Positions 6,952-14,556 of a stretch of DNA of 21,772 bases are shown here, in pieces. Under the pieces are notes generated by a model. That model ran no database searches and had not been told where the DNA came from. It was given only the letters and a program-made list of their open reading frames with translations. This stretch comes from a virus. The position numbers and the translations under genes were made by a program. Position 1 is the first letter of the stretch. Every line of letters begins with the position of its first letter. The stretch is taken from IMG/VR virus record IMGVR_UViG_3300017776_000239, positions 1 through 21,772 of that record, one strand, 5' to 3'.

Positions 6952-7701
6952 ATGTTTGAAAGAAATATAGAGTTTATCGCTCCACAAGATTATGTGGATT
7001 TAAAAGATAATTATCCAATACCTTGTAAATTACAAATACCTCAATGGTATAAAGATTTAGAACACACTCCACTAGACCTAACTATTAAAGGATGTATGCC
7101 TTTTTTAGATACTTTAACTACAGGTTATATTTTAAAAATGCCAATAGATATGTACATTGAACATAATGTACCTGATCCTCAAGGAACTTTAGCAACAGGA
7201 AAAACAGTTGGACTTAGAGGTTTGTTAGGAGATTTGGGAGACGGTTTAAATGTAAATCAACAAGCTAATCAAGACTTTCATCCACTTAAACAAGTCGGAA
7301 ATAAATGTCCTTTTGGAGCAAAAAATAGTAATTTAGTAATTCATAAAATTAGAAACCCATGGGTAATAAAAACACCTCCTGGGTACTCATGTTTATTTTT
7401 ACCTCCTATGAATAATGCAGACGATAGGTTTAGTATAATTCCAGGAATAGTAGATACAGATACATTTCCTACAGAAGTAAATTTTCCGTTTATTATGAAT
7501 GGAGATAAGTATCCTTATCAAAAAACTACTATAAAAGAAGGCACTCCTTATGTTCAAGTAATACCTTTTAAAAAAGAAAGTTGGAAAATGAAAGTAAGGT
7601 CTAGACCAAAGAAAGAAGCTGATGCAGCTAAATGGTGGACTACAAGTAAAATAATACATGTTTATAAAACACGTTTTTGGAATAAAATATCATGGAAATA
7701 A
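6952..7701 (+). CDS. DUF6065-like protein, 249 aa
   Basis: A 249-residue protein beginning the AT-rich accessory block. Recognisable blocks: IPQWYKDLEHTP (29-40), GCMPFLDTLTTGYIL (47-61), NPWVIKTPPGYSCLF (135-149), IIPGIVDTDTFP (162-173) and EGTPYVQVIPFKKESWKM (196-213). These match the pattern I recall for DUF6065 proteins, widespread in marine phages and without a known function. The protein is basic at its C-terminus. It starts 21 bases after the preceding stop with no SD; a TATAAT-like word in the gap lacks a good -35. It overlaps the following oxygenase gene by 10 bases. It often sits beside 2OG oxygenases in my recollection, which suggests linked action. Confidence 0.68.
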   Translation: MFERNIEFIAPQDYVDLKDNYPIPCKLQIPQWYKDLEHTPLDLTIKGCMPFLDTLTTGYILKMPIDMYIEHNVPDPQGTLATGKTVGLRGLLGDLGDGLNVNQQANQDFHPLKQVGNKCPFGAKNSNLVIHKIRNPWVIKTPPGYSCLFLPPMNNADDRFSIIPGIVDTDTFPTEVNFPFIMNGDKYPYQKTTIKEGTPYVQVIPFKKESWKMKVRSRPKKEADAAKWWTTSKIIHVYKTRFWNKISWK

Positions 7702-8270
7702 AAGATAATCTTGTAGATTACATTAGAGTATGGGATGATATATTTCCTAAACAAACATTAACTAACTTTAGAAAAGTTTTAGATGTAACAGAAAAATTTG
7801 AAGATGCATCAATAGTAAATGGTGGAAAAGCAACAGTTGATAAAAAACATAGAGATACTTTAGTTTGGCATCCTAGTAATTTAAAAGGTTCTATTACTGA
7901 GGCACATTGGACTAATCTTTTGTCTTGGACATTTAAAAAATTATATGACAACTATTTTGAAGAAATACAAATTAATCATGCAGTAAAGATGACTGAATTA
8001 CAAATTTTAAAATATGGTAATAACGGTCATTATAAATTCCATGTAGACGCTTCTACAGTCTTACATAGAACTCTTAGTTTAATTTTTTTTGTTAATGATG
8101 ACTATAAAGGAGGTGCTTTAAAGTTTAAAAACATTACAACTGGTAATGAGGTTGAAATTGAAAAAAAAGCTAACAGATGTGTTATCTGGCCAAGTAATTT
8201 TATGTATCCACATACTGTTACACCGGTTACAGAAGGCACTAGATATTCGGTGGTATCATGGGCGTTATAG
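7692..8270 (+). CDS. 2-oxoglutarate/Fe(II)-dependent oxygenase (prolyl-4-hydroxylase-like), 192 aa
   Basis: A 192-residue protein with a complete double-stranded beta-helix oxygenase signature: H117-V-D119 in HYKFHVDAS, the distal H174 in YPHTVTPV, and R184 ten residues later, the usual 2-oxoglutarate anchor. The strands between include LSLIFFVND, GGALKF and VIWPSNFMYPH. Family members couple 2OG decarboxylation to hydroxylation of a protein, nucleic acid or small-molecule substrate; the substrate here is unknown. The ATG overlaps the DUF6065-like gene by 10 bases, and the gene's end overlaps the next oxygenase by 13 bases, so the genes are likely translated as a coupled set. Catalytic ligands appear intact. 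Confidence 0.85.
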   Translation: MEIKDNLVDYIRVWDDIFPKQTLTNFRKVLDVTEKFEDASIVNGGKATVDKKHRDTLVWHPSNLKGSITEAHWTNLLSWTFKKLYDNYFEEIQINHAVKMTELQILKYGNNGHYKFHVDASTVLHRTLSLIFFVNDDYKGGALKFKNITTGNEVEIEKKANRCVIWPSNFMYPHTVTPVTEGTRYSVVSWAL

Positions 8271-8851
8271 GAAAAGACTTTAAATTTAAAATAATAAAAA
8301 ACTTTTTAACAAAAAGTGAAGTAAAATTATTAAATAAATATTGTGAAATAAAACATAGAACAAATTTAGGATCTCCTACTATAGAAGATGGTACTTTTGA
8401 TATGGCATGTAAAAACATGGACACTCGTTTTTATGGTGATCCTATAATGGAAGCTTTATCATTAGAAAAACAAAATTTAATGGAAAAAGAAACAGGTAAA
8501 AAATTATTAGGTACTTATACTTATTGGAGAATGTATACTAAATTTGCAGATTTAAAAACACACACTGATAGACCTGCTTGTGAGATAAGTGTAACAGTGC
8601 ATATAGGAGGTGATATAGGTTGGCCTATATTTATAGATGGCAAAGAATGTGTAACTGAACCTGGTAACGCTGTTATATATTTAGGTATGGATTTAAAACA
8701 TGGAAGAAAAGAATTTTTAGGAGATTGGCAAGCTCAATGTTTTATACATTATGTTGATGCTAACGGGCCCCATACAGATAATTTTATGGACCAAAGACCT
8801 TATTGGGGAATGAGGTCTTCTAAAAAAGAAGTTATAAGACTGAAAGAATAG
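8258..8851 (+). CDS. 2OG/Fe(II) oxygenase-like protein, 197 aa
   Basis: A 197-residue protein with an oxygenase-like core: YWRMYTKFADLKTHTDRP contains H102-T-D104, and KHGRKEFLGDW contains the candidate distal H148. Intervening strands (EISVTVHIG, GNAVIYLGMD) fit the beta-helix fold. The 2OG-binding basic residue is not at the usual +10 position after the distal His (that residue is Q158); R150, two residues on, is a candidate. The C-terminal WQAQCFIHYVDANGPH block (157-172) looks conserved. I recall similar proteins in marine viruses annotated as oxygenases. Activity is likely but less certain than for the neighbour. No SD; 13-base overlap with the upstream gene. Confidence 0.72.
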   Translation: MGVIGKDFKFKIIKNFLTKSEVKLLNKYCEIKHRTNLGSPTIEDGTFDMACKNMDTRFYGDPIMEALSLEKQNLMEKETGKKLLGTYTYWRMYTKFADLKTHTDRPACEISVTVHIGGDIGWPIFIDGKECVTEPGNAVIYLGMDLKHGRKEFLGDWQAQCFIHYVDANGPHTDNFMDQRPYWGMRSSKKEVIRLKE

Positions 8852-8852
8852 T

Positions 8853-9092
8853 ATGCAATTTAAACAAAAAAAAGATGGATCTTGTACAATAGAGTTTTCA
8901 GATAAAGAATTAGAAATTATAGCTAGAAAGAAACATATATATTTTACAGCAGACGCATTAAAAGATTTTGGAAATGTTTTAATGAGAATGGTTGCTGAAT
9001 GGCAAGAAAATTTTTCTGATGATGTAAGATATAGACAAACTAGGTCTGATGCTAAACCTCTTGAAGGACAAGAAACAGATGACAAAGATTAG
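8853..9092 (+). CDS. Small helical protein, 79 aa
   Basis: A 79-residue protein starting 1 base after the previous stop. Short N-terminal strand region (KKDGSCTIEFSD), then helix ELEIIARKK, IYFTADALKDFGNVLMRMVAEWQ (amphipathic, about 29-51) and a charged disordered tail. No known catalytic motif. The arrangement resembles small conserved proteins I recall next to oxygenase genes in marine phages, perhaps a partner or regulator, but this is not established. It overlaps the following cupin gene by 14 bases when that gene starts at 9079. Confidence 0.6.
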   Translation: MQFKQKKDGSCTIEFSDKELEIIARKKHIYFTADALKDFGNVLMRMVAEWQENFSDDVRYRQTRSDAKPLEGQETDDKD

Positions 9093-9651
9093 AGGTTTTC
9101 AAAAAGAAGATCTTGAAATATTAGAAATATTAATAAAAGATTCTAAAATAATTCTTACAGAAAAAGACATATTTAATTTTTTAAAAATATCTAAAAGATG
9201 GCCTTTTAGATACCCTTGGAATCAACCTTCTGTAGAAATAATAACTAACAATGAAGAATTAAATTCTGATTTATTTTTTGATGTAACTGGTTATCTAAAC
9301 TTTGATAGATGGAAACAGTTTTATGATCTTGGGTTTACAACTATAATATCAAATGTGTTAGATCTAAATGAAGATTTAAGAATACTAAATGATAAGTTAA
9401 CAAAAGCAACAGGGTTAAAAATAAATGGCAATTTTTACTTTTCTAAACCAGGACAAAGAGTTAGCTGGGGAGATCACACTCATACCTATGATGTTATTGC
9501 TAAACAGATCTATGGCACTTCTGATTGGGTTGTAGGTGGTAAAGAAATATTATTGAGTCCACAAGAAACTGTTATTATTCCAAAAAAAACATATCATAAA
9601 GTTACTACTATGAAACATAGTAAATTATCTTTAACTATTAATATAGAGTAA
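9079..9651 (+). CDS. Cupin-fold (JmjC/cupin-like) protein, 190 aa
   Basis: The start at 9079 is preferred over the upstream ATG at 9049: it has a GAAGGA SD at 9063-9068 and keeps the overlap short (14 bases). The C-terminal half fits cupin motifs: GDHTHTYDVIAKQIYG (131-146) gives H133-x-H135 with Q143 in the place of the usual Glu, and VIIPKKTYHKV (165-175) gives P168 and H173. The N-terminal half (about 1-110) is helical and unassigned. Cupin and JmjC enzymes share a beta-helix fold and often bind Fe(II). Three His could make an iron site, but no clear 2OG-binding residue was identified. It ends in a TAATG overlap with the third oxygenase. Confidence 0.66.
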   Translation: MTKIRGFQKEDLEILEILIKDSKIILTEKDIFNFLKISKRWPFRYPWNQPSVEIITNNEELNSDLFFDVTGYLNFDRWKQFYDLGFTTIISNVLDLNEDLRILNDKLTKATGLKINGNFYFSKPGQRVSWGDHTHTYDVIAKQIYGTSDWVVGGKEILLSPQETVIIPKKTYHKVTTMKHSKLSLTINIE

Positions 9652-10229
9652 TGATTGATTTTAATTTTCCTATTTTAACAAGTAAGTTTGAAAAACATAA
9701 GGAACTTAAAGATACTTTACTAACTTTAATTGAAGAACAACAATCTGGTAATTTAAAACAAGTAGATAGTTATTATACTGATTCTATTTCTAAGTTAGAT
9801 TGGGATAGAAAAAGAGATGATACCAGACCTTGGACTAAAATTATTCTTAAAGACTTAATGGATCACTTTGAAACTCAAGTTAAAAGGTTGGGACTACGTG
9901 ACGTAAGATTATACGATCTTTGGTTTCAACAATATAGTAAAGAAGACACTCACGGGTGGCATGTTCATGGAGAAAACTTTACAGGAGTATACTATTTGGA
10001 ATTAAAAGAAGCCGCTCCTAAGACTCAAATCATAGAACCCACAACTTCTAGATTAATAACTGTTGATGCTCAAGAGGGAGATGTGGTAATTTTTCCAAGT
10101 ATGTTTATACATAGAGCACCTACGGTTATTTGGCAGACAAGAAAAACAATTATATCTTTTAATTTCTCATGTGATAATGTAGATCAACAGTATCTACAGA
10201 AAATAGTAGATTTATATGGTTTATATTAA
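9651..10229 (+). CDS. Putative 2OG-Fe(II) oxygenase (2OG-FeII_Oxy_5-like), 192 aa
   Basis: A 192-residue protein with the PF13759-type pattern: WFQQYSKEDTHGWHVHGENF (91-110) followed by TGVYYLE, then GDVVIFPSMFIHRAP (143-157) and RKTIISFNFS (164-173). Candidate metal ligands are H104 and H106 (or E108) with H154; R164 lies ten residues after H154, the usual 2OG-anchor spacing. The N-terminal helix-rich part (to about 80) probably caps the active site. The ATG overlaps the cupin stop by one base. Proteins of this family occur in T4-like and marine phages; no substrate is established. The first-ligand motif HVHGE is atypical, see findings. Confidence 0.78.
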   Translation: MIDFNFPILTSKFEKHKELKDTLLTLIEEQQSGNLKQVDSYYTDSISKLDWDRKRDDTRPWTKIILKDLMDHFETQVKRLGLRDVRLYDLWFQQYSKEDTHGWHVHGENFTGVYYLELKEAAPKTQIIEPTTSRLITVDAQEGDVVIFPSMFIHRAPTVIWQTRKTIISFNFSCDNVDQQYLQKIVDLYGLY

Positions 10230-10255
10230 CCAAAAAATATGTAATATAGGCGATT

Positions 10256-12436
10256 ATGCTACAGAAAATAGGATTCCAACCAGGTATAAACAAACAAATC
10301 TCAGAAACTACAGCTGAAGGCCAGTGGGTAGATTGCGATAACGTTAGGTTTAGATACGGCACACCTGAAAAAATAGGTGGTTGGAAACAATTAGGAACAG
10401 ACGATTTAACAGGAGCCGCTAGAGGTCTTCATCATTTTGTAAATAGTTTAGGTAGAAAGTATGCAATCATAGGAACTAATGCTATTTTATATGCCTACTC
10501 AGGAGGTGTATTTTATGACATACATCCTATCAAATCAACGACTACTCTTACAAGTGCTTTTAGTACAACTAATGGATCAGCTGTAGTCACTATAACTTTT
10601 TCTTCAGCACATAACATACAAGAAGATGATATTATTCTTTTAGATAATTTTACAACGATAACAGGGTCCAACTTTGGTGCTTCTGATTTTGATGATAAAA
10701 AATTTATGGTAACAAGCGTACCTTCTACAACAACTTTAACTATTACAATGCCTTCAAACGAATCAGGAAGTGGTGCTACTACTTCAGGCGGGATCAGAGT
10801 TCAACACTACTATCATATTGGACCAGCGGTGCAGGCAAAAGGATTTGGTTATGGTTTAGGGTCTTGGGGTGGTGAAGCAGCAGGAGCCATTACTACTACT
10901 TTAAATGGTGCAATAAACTCATCTACAACTACAATTGTTTTAACAGATGCTTCTCAGTTTCCAGACACCGGAACTAATTTTATTCAGATTGGTTCTGAAG
11001 AAATATCTTACACAGGAGTTTCAACAAACACTTTAACAGGTGTTACAAGAGGAGTAAGAAACACTACAGCGGCTTCTCACAGCGATGGCGCAACAATTAC
11101 TAATACAACTGATTATGTTGCATGGGGTGAAGCAGCATCAGGAGATTTAGTTATTGAACCTGGTATGTGGTCTATAGATAATTTTGGAGATAAAGCTATT
11201 TGTTTAATACACAACAGTGCATGTTTTGAATGGGACTCTTCCTTATCAAATGCAACGACAACAAGAGCAACAATTATATCAGGTGCACCTACTTCATCAA
11301 GACACATGGTTGTATCAACTCCCGATCGTCACTTAGTATTTTATGGTACAGAAACAACAATAGGTGACCCGTTAACACAAGACGATATGTTTGTTAGATT
11401 CTCGGACCAAGAAGATATTAACACTTATATACCTACAGCAACCAATACAGCAGGTACACAAAGATTGGCCGATGGATCACGGATCATTGGAGCAATTAGA
11501 GGTAGAGATGCACTTTATGTTTGGACTGATACAGCTTTATTTACTCAACGTTTTGTAGGACAACCATTTACATTTGCTTTTGCACAGGTTGGAACTAACT
11601 GTGGTTTGGTTGGACAGAATGCATGTGTAGAAGTTGACGGTGCTGCTTATTGGATGTCTGATAATGGTTTTTTTAGATATGCCGGTAAATTAGAATCACT
11701 ACCTTGTTTAGTAGAAGACTATGTTTACGACGATGTTAATTTAACATCTGGTAATCAAATGATTTCTGCAGGATTAAATAACTTGTTTGGTGAAGTTATT
11801 TGGTTCTATCCTACGTCAACATCTTCTGTTGTAAACAGAATGGTTGCATATAATTATTTTGATTCTTCACCTCAAAGACCTGTATGGACAAATGGAAGTT
11901 TAGCTAGAACTATGTGGAGAGATTCAGCAGTATTTGGAAGTCCACATGCAACAGAATACGATGCAGATACAGATACTTCTTTTGATGTTGTGGGTAATAC
12001 AGAAGGAATAACAACTTACTATGAACATGAAACAGGCACTGATCAAAATAAAAATGGAACAATTACTGCAATAACTTCTAACGTTTCATCAGGAGATTTT
12101 GATATTACACAATCAAGAGCACAAGGAACTGGACAAGCAACAGGTGTTGCGACCTTTAGAGGAGATGGTGAATTTTTAATGAAGATAAGAAGATTCGTAC
12201 CTGACTTTATATCTCAAACAGGAACAACAAGAGTTACATTAGAATTAAGAAATTATCCTAATAATACACAAGCTAGTTCAGCACTTGGACCATTTGATAT
12301 TACAACATCTACTACAAAAGTAGATACACGTGCAAGAGCGAGAGCAATAGCTATGAAAATAGAAAATACAGCAGCTAGTCAAAGTTGGAAACTAGGAACT
12401 TTTAGATTAGATGTTCAACCGGATGGACGTAGATAA
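10256..12436 (+). CDS. Tail hub/nozzle protein (P22 gp10 or T7 gp12-like), 726 aa
   Basis: A 726-residue protein. The N-terminus FQPGINKQ (7-14) and the block WVDCDNVRFRYGTPEKIGG (24-42) are typical of packaged-DNA-stabilisation / tail-hub proteins with a beta-propeller body. Later blocks (PDRHLVFYG, RGRDALYVWTDTALF, GAAYWMSDNGFFRYAG) repeat the propeller-blade pattern. The protein is longer than P22 gp10 (about 472 aa); extra Thr/Ser-rich modules at about 91-182 and 208-285 account for much of the difference. It would sit below the adaptor rings and carry the distal tail parts. It starts after a 26-base gap without SD and ends in a TAATG overlap with the small next gene. Confidence 0.76.
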   Translation: MLQKIGFQPGINKQISETTAEGQWVDCDNVRFRYGTPEKIGGWKQLGTDDLTGAARGLHHFVNSLGRKYAIIGTNAILYAYSGGVFYDIHPIKSTTTLTSAFSTTNGSAVVTITFSSAHNIQEDDIILLDNFTTITGSNFGASDFDDKKFMVTSVPSTTTLTITMPSNESGSGATTSGGIRVQHYYHIGPAVQAKGFGYGLGSWGGEAAGAITTTLNGAINSSTTTIVLTDASQFPDTGTNFIQIGSEEISYTGVSTNTLTGVTRGVRNTTAASHSDGATITNTTDYVAWGEAASGDLVIEPGMWSIDNFGDKAICLIHNSACFEWDSSLSNATTTRATIISGAPTSSRHMVVSTPDRHLVFYGTETTIGDPLTQDDMFVRFSDQEDINTYIPTATNTAGTQRLADGSRIIGAIRGRDALYVWTDTALFTQRFVGQPFTFAFAQVGTNCGLVGQNACVEVDGAAYWMSDNGFFRYAGKLESLPCLVEDYVYDDVNLTSGNQMISAGLNNLFGEVIWFYPTSTSSVVNRMVAYNYFDSSPQRPVWTNGSLARTMWRDSAVFGSPHATEYDADTDTSFDVVGNTEGITTYYEHETGTDQNKNGTITAITSNVSSGDFDITQSRAQGTGQATGVATFRGDGEFLMKIRRFVPDFISQTGTTRVTLELRNYPNNTQASSALGPFDITTSTTKVDTRARARAIAMKIENTAASQSWKLGTFRLDVQPDGRR

Positions 12437-12600
12437 TGGCAAAAATTGTACAGGTTATAACTAGACCATCAAAAGAATATGATGTACAGACTGCAGAAGC
12501 TCAAGTAAGAGATTTTGATGCGATTGTAGAAAAATTAAACTCAACGTTTCAAGAAGAATTAAAAGAGGAGATAGAGGCTAGAAGTCTCTTTTTAGATTAA
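12436..12600 (+). CDS. Small 54-aa acidic helical protein
   Basis: An ORF of 54 codons linking the tail hub gene to the next gene by TAATG overlaps at both ends, which supports it as a real coding gene. N-terminal MAKIVQVITRPSKEYD strand, then one long acidic helix (about 18-50: QTAEAQVRDFDAIVEKLN, FQEELKEEIEARS) with coiled-coil potential. No TM, Cys or catalytic motif. Perhaps a tail assembly or clamp factor for the hub; function unknown. A weak terminator-like hairpin lies inside its 3' end. Confidence 0.7.
   Translation: MAKIVQVITRPSKEYDVQTAEAQVRDFDAIVEKLNSTFQEELKEEIEARSLFLD
12573..12593 (+). terminator. Possible weak intrinsic terminator inside the end of the 54-aa gene
   Basis: AGAGGC (12573-12578) can pair with GTCTCT (12584-12589), with one G-T pair, around a TAGAA loop; five T (12589-12593) follow. 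The stem is short and within coding sequence. It could reduce downstream transcription, but conserved codons may explain it equally well. Confidence 0.25.
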
Positions 12601-12929
12601 TGGCTAATCAATTTAAATTTGCAGGTATAGATAATAGCACAACAGGAAGTGCACTTACTCCTTTAGGTTCTGGTAATCCTTTAGTTAGTGAAACTTATGT
12701 TATTAAATCTATATTAGTAACATCAGCAGGCACACCAACAGTCACAATTACAAACAACAGTATTACAGCTATAAAATCAGCTGCTTTGACAGCAAACGTT
12801 ACAACAGAATTATTAACCCAACCTTTGGTAGTAGAAGGAGGAGATAGTTTTACAGTATTATCAAGCACTACAGATTCATTTGATGTAGCAATTAGCTATT
12901 TAAACATTAAGAAAGAGGTAACAGCATAA
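12600..12929 (+). CDS. Small beta-sandwich virion protein, 109 aa
   Basis: A 109-residue protein with TAATG overlaps at both ends. Strand pattern: YVIKSILVTSAGTPTVTITN, TELLTQPLVVEGGDSFTVLSS, then DVAISYLNIKKEV at the C-terminus. The order of strands and the ILVTSAG/ILIANIDG correspondence suggest the same small fold as the 119-aa protein at 5406. No helix or membrane segment. Its position after the hub protein suggests a tail-decoration or hub-associated role. Homology between the small proteins is a visual inference. Confidence 0.7.
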   Translation: MANQFKFAGIDNSTTGSALTPLGSGNPLVSETYVIKSILVTSAGTPTVTITNNSITAIKSAALTANVTTELLTQPLVVEGGDSFTVLSSTTDSFDVAISYLNIKKEVTA

Positions 12930-13099
12930 TGATTGAGATACAACCAGATAAGATAATAGAAAAGATAACTAATAAAAAAACAGGTGAAAAATATAAGAAT
13001 GACGGAGAATGGAAGGCCAAAGGTATATCACCAGAGGACATCAGAAGAGATGTAACTGTTATAATGCCAAGCCTTGATTTATTTCCAAAAACAAAATAG
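12929..13099 (+). CDS. Small basic 56-aa protein
   Basis: An ORF of 56 codons starting in a TAATG overlap and ending in TAG, followed by a 9-base gap to the 399-aa gene. Charged sequence with MIEIQPDKIIEKITNKKTGE, GEWKAKGISPEDIRRDV and a hydrophobic end VIMPSLDLFPK. No TM or catalytic motif; function unknown. The reading frame is supported by overlap with the upstream gene and close spacing to the next. Confidence 0.65.
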   Translation: MIEIQPDKIIEKITNKKTGEKYKNDGEWKAKGISPEDIRRDVTVIMPSLDLFPKTK

Positions 13100-13108
13100 A
13101 ATAGTAAA

Positions 13109-14308
13109 ATGGCCATAACTAGATCACAACAAGCAAGACAATTATACAGGGACGCAGGATACGTTCAAGCAGCGTATGGACCAAAAATTACAGCTAAAGA
13201 AGGACCTGTTGAATATGATACAGGATTAGAAAGACAGAGAACTGAAAATGTTTTTAACGAAACTATCAAACCTAAAAATGAATTAGATATAAATGAAGTA
13301 TTAACTAAAGCAGGTGATATTACTAGAATAAAAAATGCAGTTACAGGTGGTGGTTTAAAAGCTTTAATTAGTCCTCAAATGATTATAGGTAAATTAATTA
13401 TAGATCAAATTAAAAAAGATAGAGGAGGTCAAACTATAGTGCAACCTGCTTTTGCAGATGGTGGAGATGTAGTAGGTGGTGAAATGGATTTTGAATCTGC
13501 AAGACAGATGTATGGTTTAGGTAAACTTGTTAAAAAATTTACACGTGGTGTTAAAAAAATAGTTAAGTCACCAATAGGTAAAGCTGCACTTGGATATGTA
13601 TTGACAGGTGGTTTAGGTAACCTTGCTCAAGGTACAAATTTTTTTGCTAATTTTGCAAGTCCCAAAACATTTATTGGTGGTGGATTATCTGCTATAAAAG
13701 GAAAACTATTCGGACTACCACTTGATGTTGGTGGTTTTCCAGGAACTAAAGGTATATTGGGTGACCTAGGTTTAACAAAAGGTGCAGGATCTTTCATGCC
13801 AACAACACAAGGTATTTATTCTGCAATGACAGCAGCATCAGCACTACCATTATTAGGTATTGGTACAGGTGAAGAAACAGAAGAAGAAGCACAAGCTATA
13901 TTAGATAACAGCGGAATAGATTTAGCTGCATTAAGAGCTAATCCACAACTTGCTAGAAGATTTGCTGCAGAAGGTGGATCTATGAATGAGCCAGTGGCAA
14001 AGAAAACTATGCCGTTATTAGATATGGATGGTAAAGAAATGGATTTAAGAGCTGAAGGTGGATTTGTTCCAATAGGACGTATGGAAAAAGCAGATGACGT
14101 ACCTGCAAGATTATCAAAAAATGAATTTGTATTTACAGCTGATGCTGTAAGAAATGCAGGTGAAGGAGATGTGGACAAAGGCGCAGAAGTTATGTATAAC
14201 ATGATGAAGAACCTCGAAGCCGGAGGTGATGTATCTGAAGAATCGCAAGGCATGGATGGCGCAAGAGAAATGTTTCAAACGTCTAAAAGATTAGAGGAAG
14301 TTATATAA
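13109..14308 (+). CDS. Internal virion / ejection-associated protein, 399 aa
   Basis: A 399-residue protein opening the internal-virion set. The middle (about 135-255) is Gly/Ala-rich with hydrophobic stretches (KAALGYVLTGGLGNLAQG, TAASALPLLGIGTG), suggesting membrane-active or flexible segments. Short GG motifs recur: FADGGDV (115-121), AAEGGSM (286-292), RAEGGFVPIG (314-323) and EAGGDV (370-375). A conserved-looking block, KADDVPARLSKNEFVFTADA (327-346) with a following DKGAEVMYNMMKNLE (357-370), is one I associate with marine phage proteins downstream of tail hubs. The start has no clear SD. It overlaps the next gene by one base. Injected/internal role is inferred from its position and partners. 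Confidence 0.65.
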   Translation: MAITRSQQARQLYRDAGYVQAAYGPKITAKEGPVEYDTGLERQRTENVFNETIKPKNELDINEVLTKAGDITRIKNAVTGGGLKALISPQMIIGKLIIDQIKKDRGGQTIVQPAFADGGDVVGGEMDFESARQMYGLGKLVKKFTRGVKKIVKSPIGKAALGYVLTGGLGNLAQGTNFFANFASPKTFIGGGLSAIKGKLFGLPLDVGGFPGTKGILGDLGLTKGAGSFMPTTQGIYSAMTAASALPLLGIGTGEETEEEAQAILDNSGIDLAALRANPQLARRFAAEGGSMNEPVAKKTMPLLDMDGKEMDLRAEGGFVPIGRMEKADDVPARLSKNEFVFTADAVRNAGEGDVDKGAEVMYNMMKNLEAGGDVSEESQGMDGAREMFQTSKRLEEVI

Positions 14309-14556
14309 TGTTAACAAAAATTAAAGGTTTCGGAAAAGCTTACTCAAATTATCAAAAAGCTAGAAAAGCAGAAAAACTTGCTAATGCACCTAAAACTGAA
14401 GAAGGTAAACTGTTAGATAAACAAGTTAAAATTTTAAAAAAAGTAGCTGTTGGAGTTCCAACAATACTTGGTGGTGCTACTATTGTAGGTAAAATAAAAC
14501 AAAATAACAAAGACAAAAAAAGAGAAGAAGACTATAAGAAAAAGGTAAAAGAATAA
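14308..14556 (+). CDS. Small membrane-spanning-type protein, 82 aa
   Basis: An 82-residue, very basic protein. N-terminal Lys-rich amphipathic stretch, one hydrophobic segment (VAVGVPTILGGATIVG, 46-61), then a Lys/Glu-rich charged tail. It could be a single-pass membrane protein or an internal protein that inserts into the host envelope during DNA ejection. TAATG overlaps at both ends tie it to the flanking ejection genes. It has no recognised family. Confidence 0.62.
   Translation: MLTKIKGFGKAYSNYQKARKAEKLANAPKTEEGKLLDKQVKILKKVAVGVPTILGGATIVGKIKQNNKDKKREEDYKKKVKE

Noticed and set aside
9049-9078. Earlier ATG for the cupin-like protein
   Set aside because: The added 10 residues lie deep inside the 79-aa gene; the ATG at 9079 has a GAAGGA SD at suitable spacing.
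13816-14253. Minus-strand open frame (145 codons) in the 399-aa gene
   Set aside because: No SD, no neighbours on that strand, and the plus-strand frame has the conserved block; all other evidence is one-stranded.
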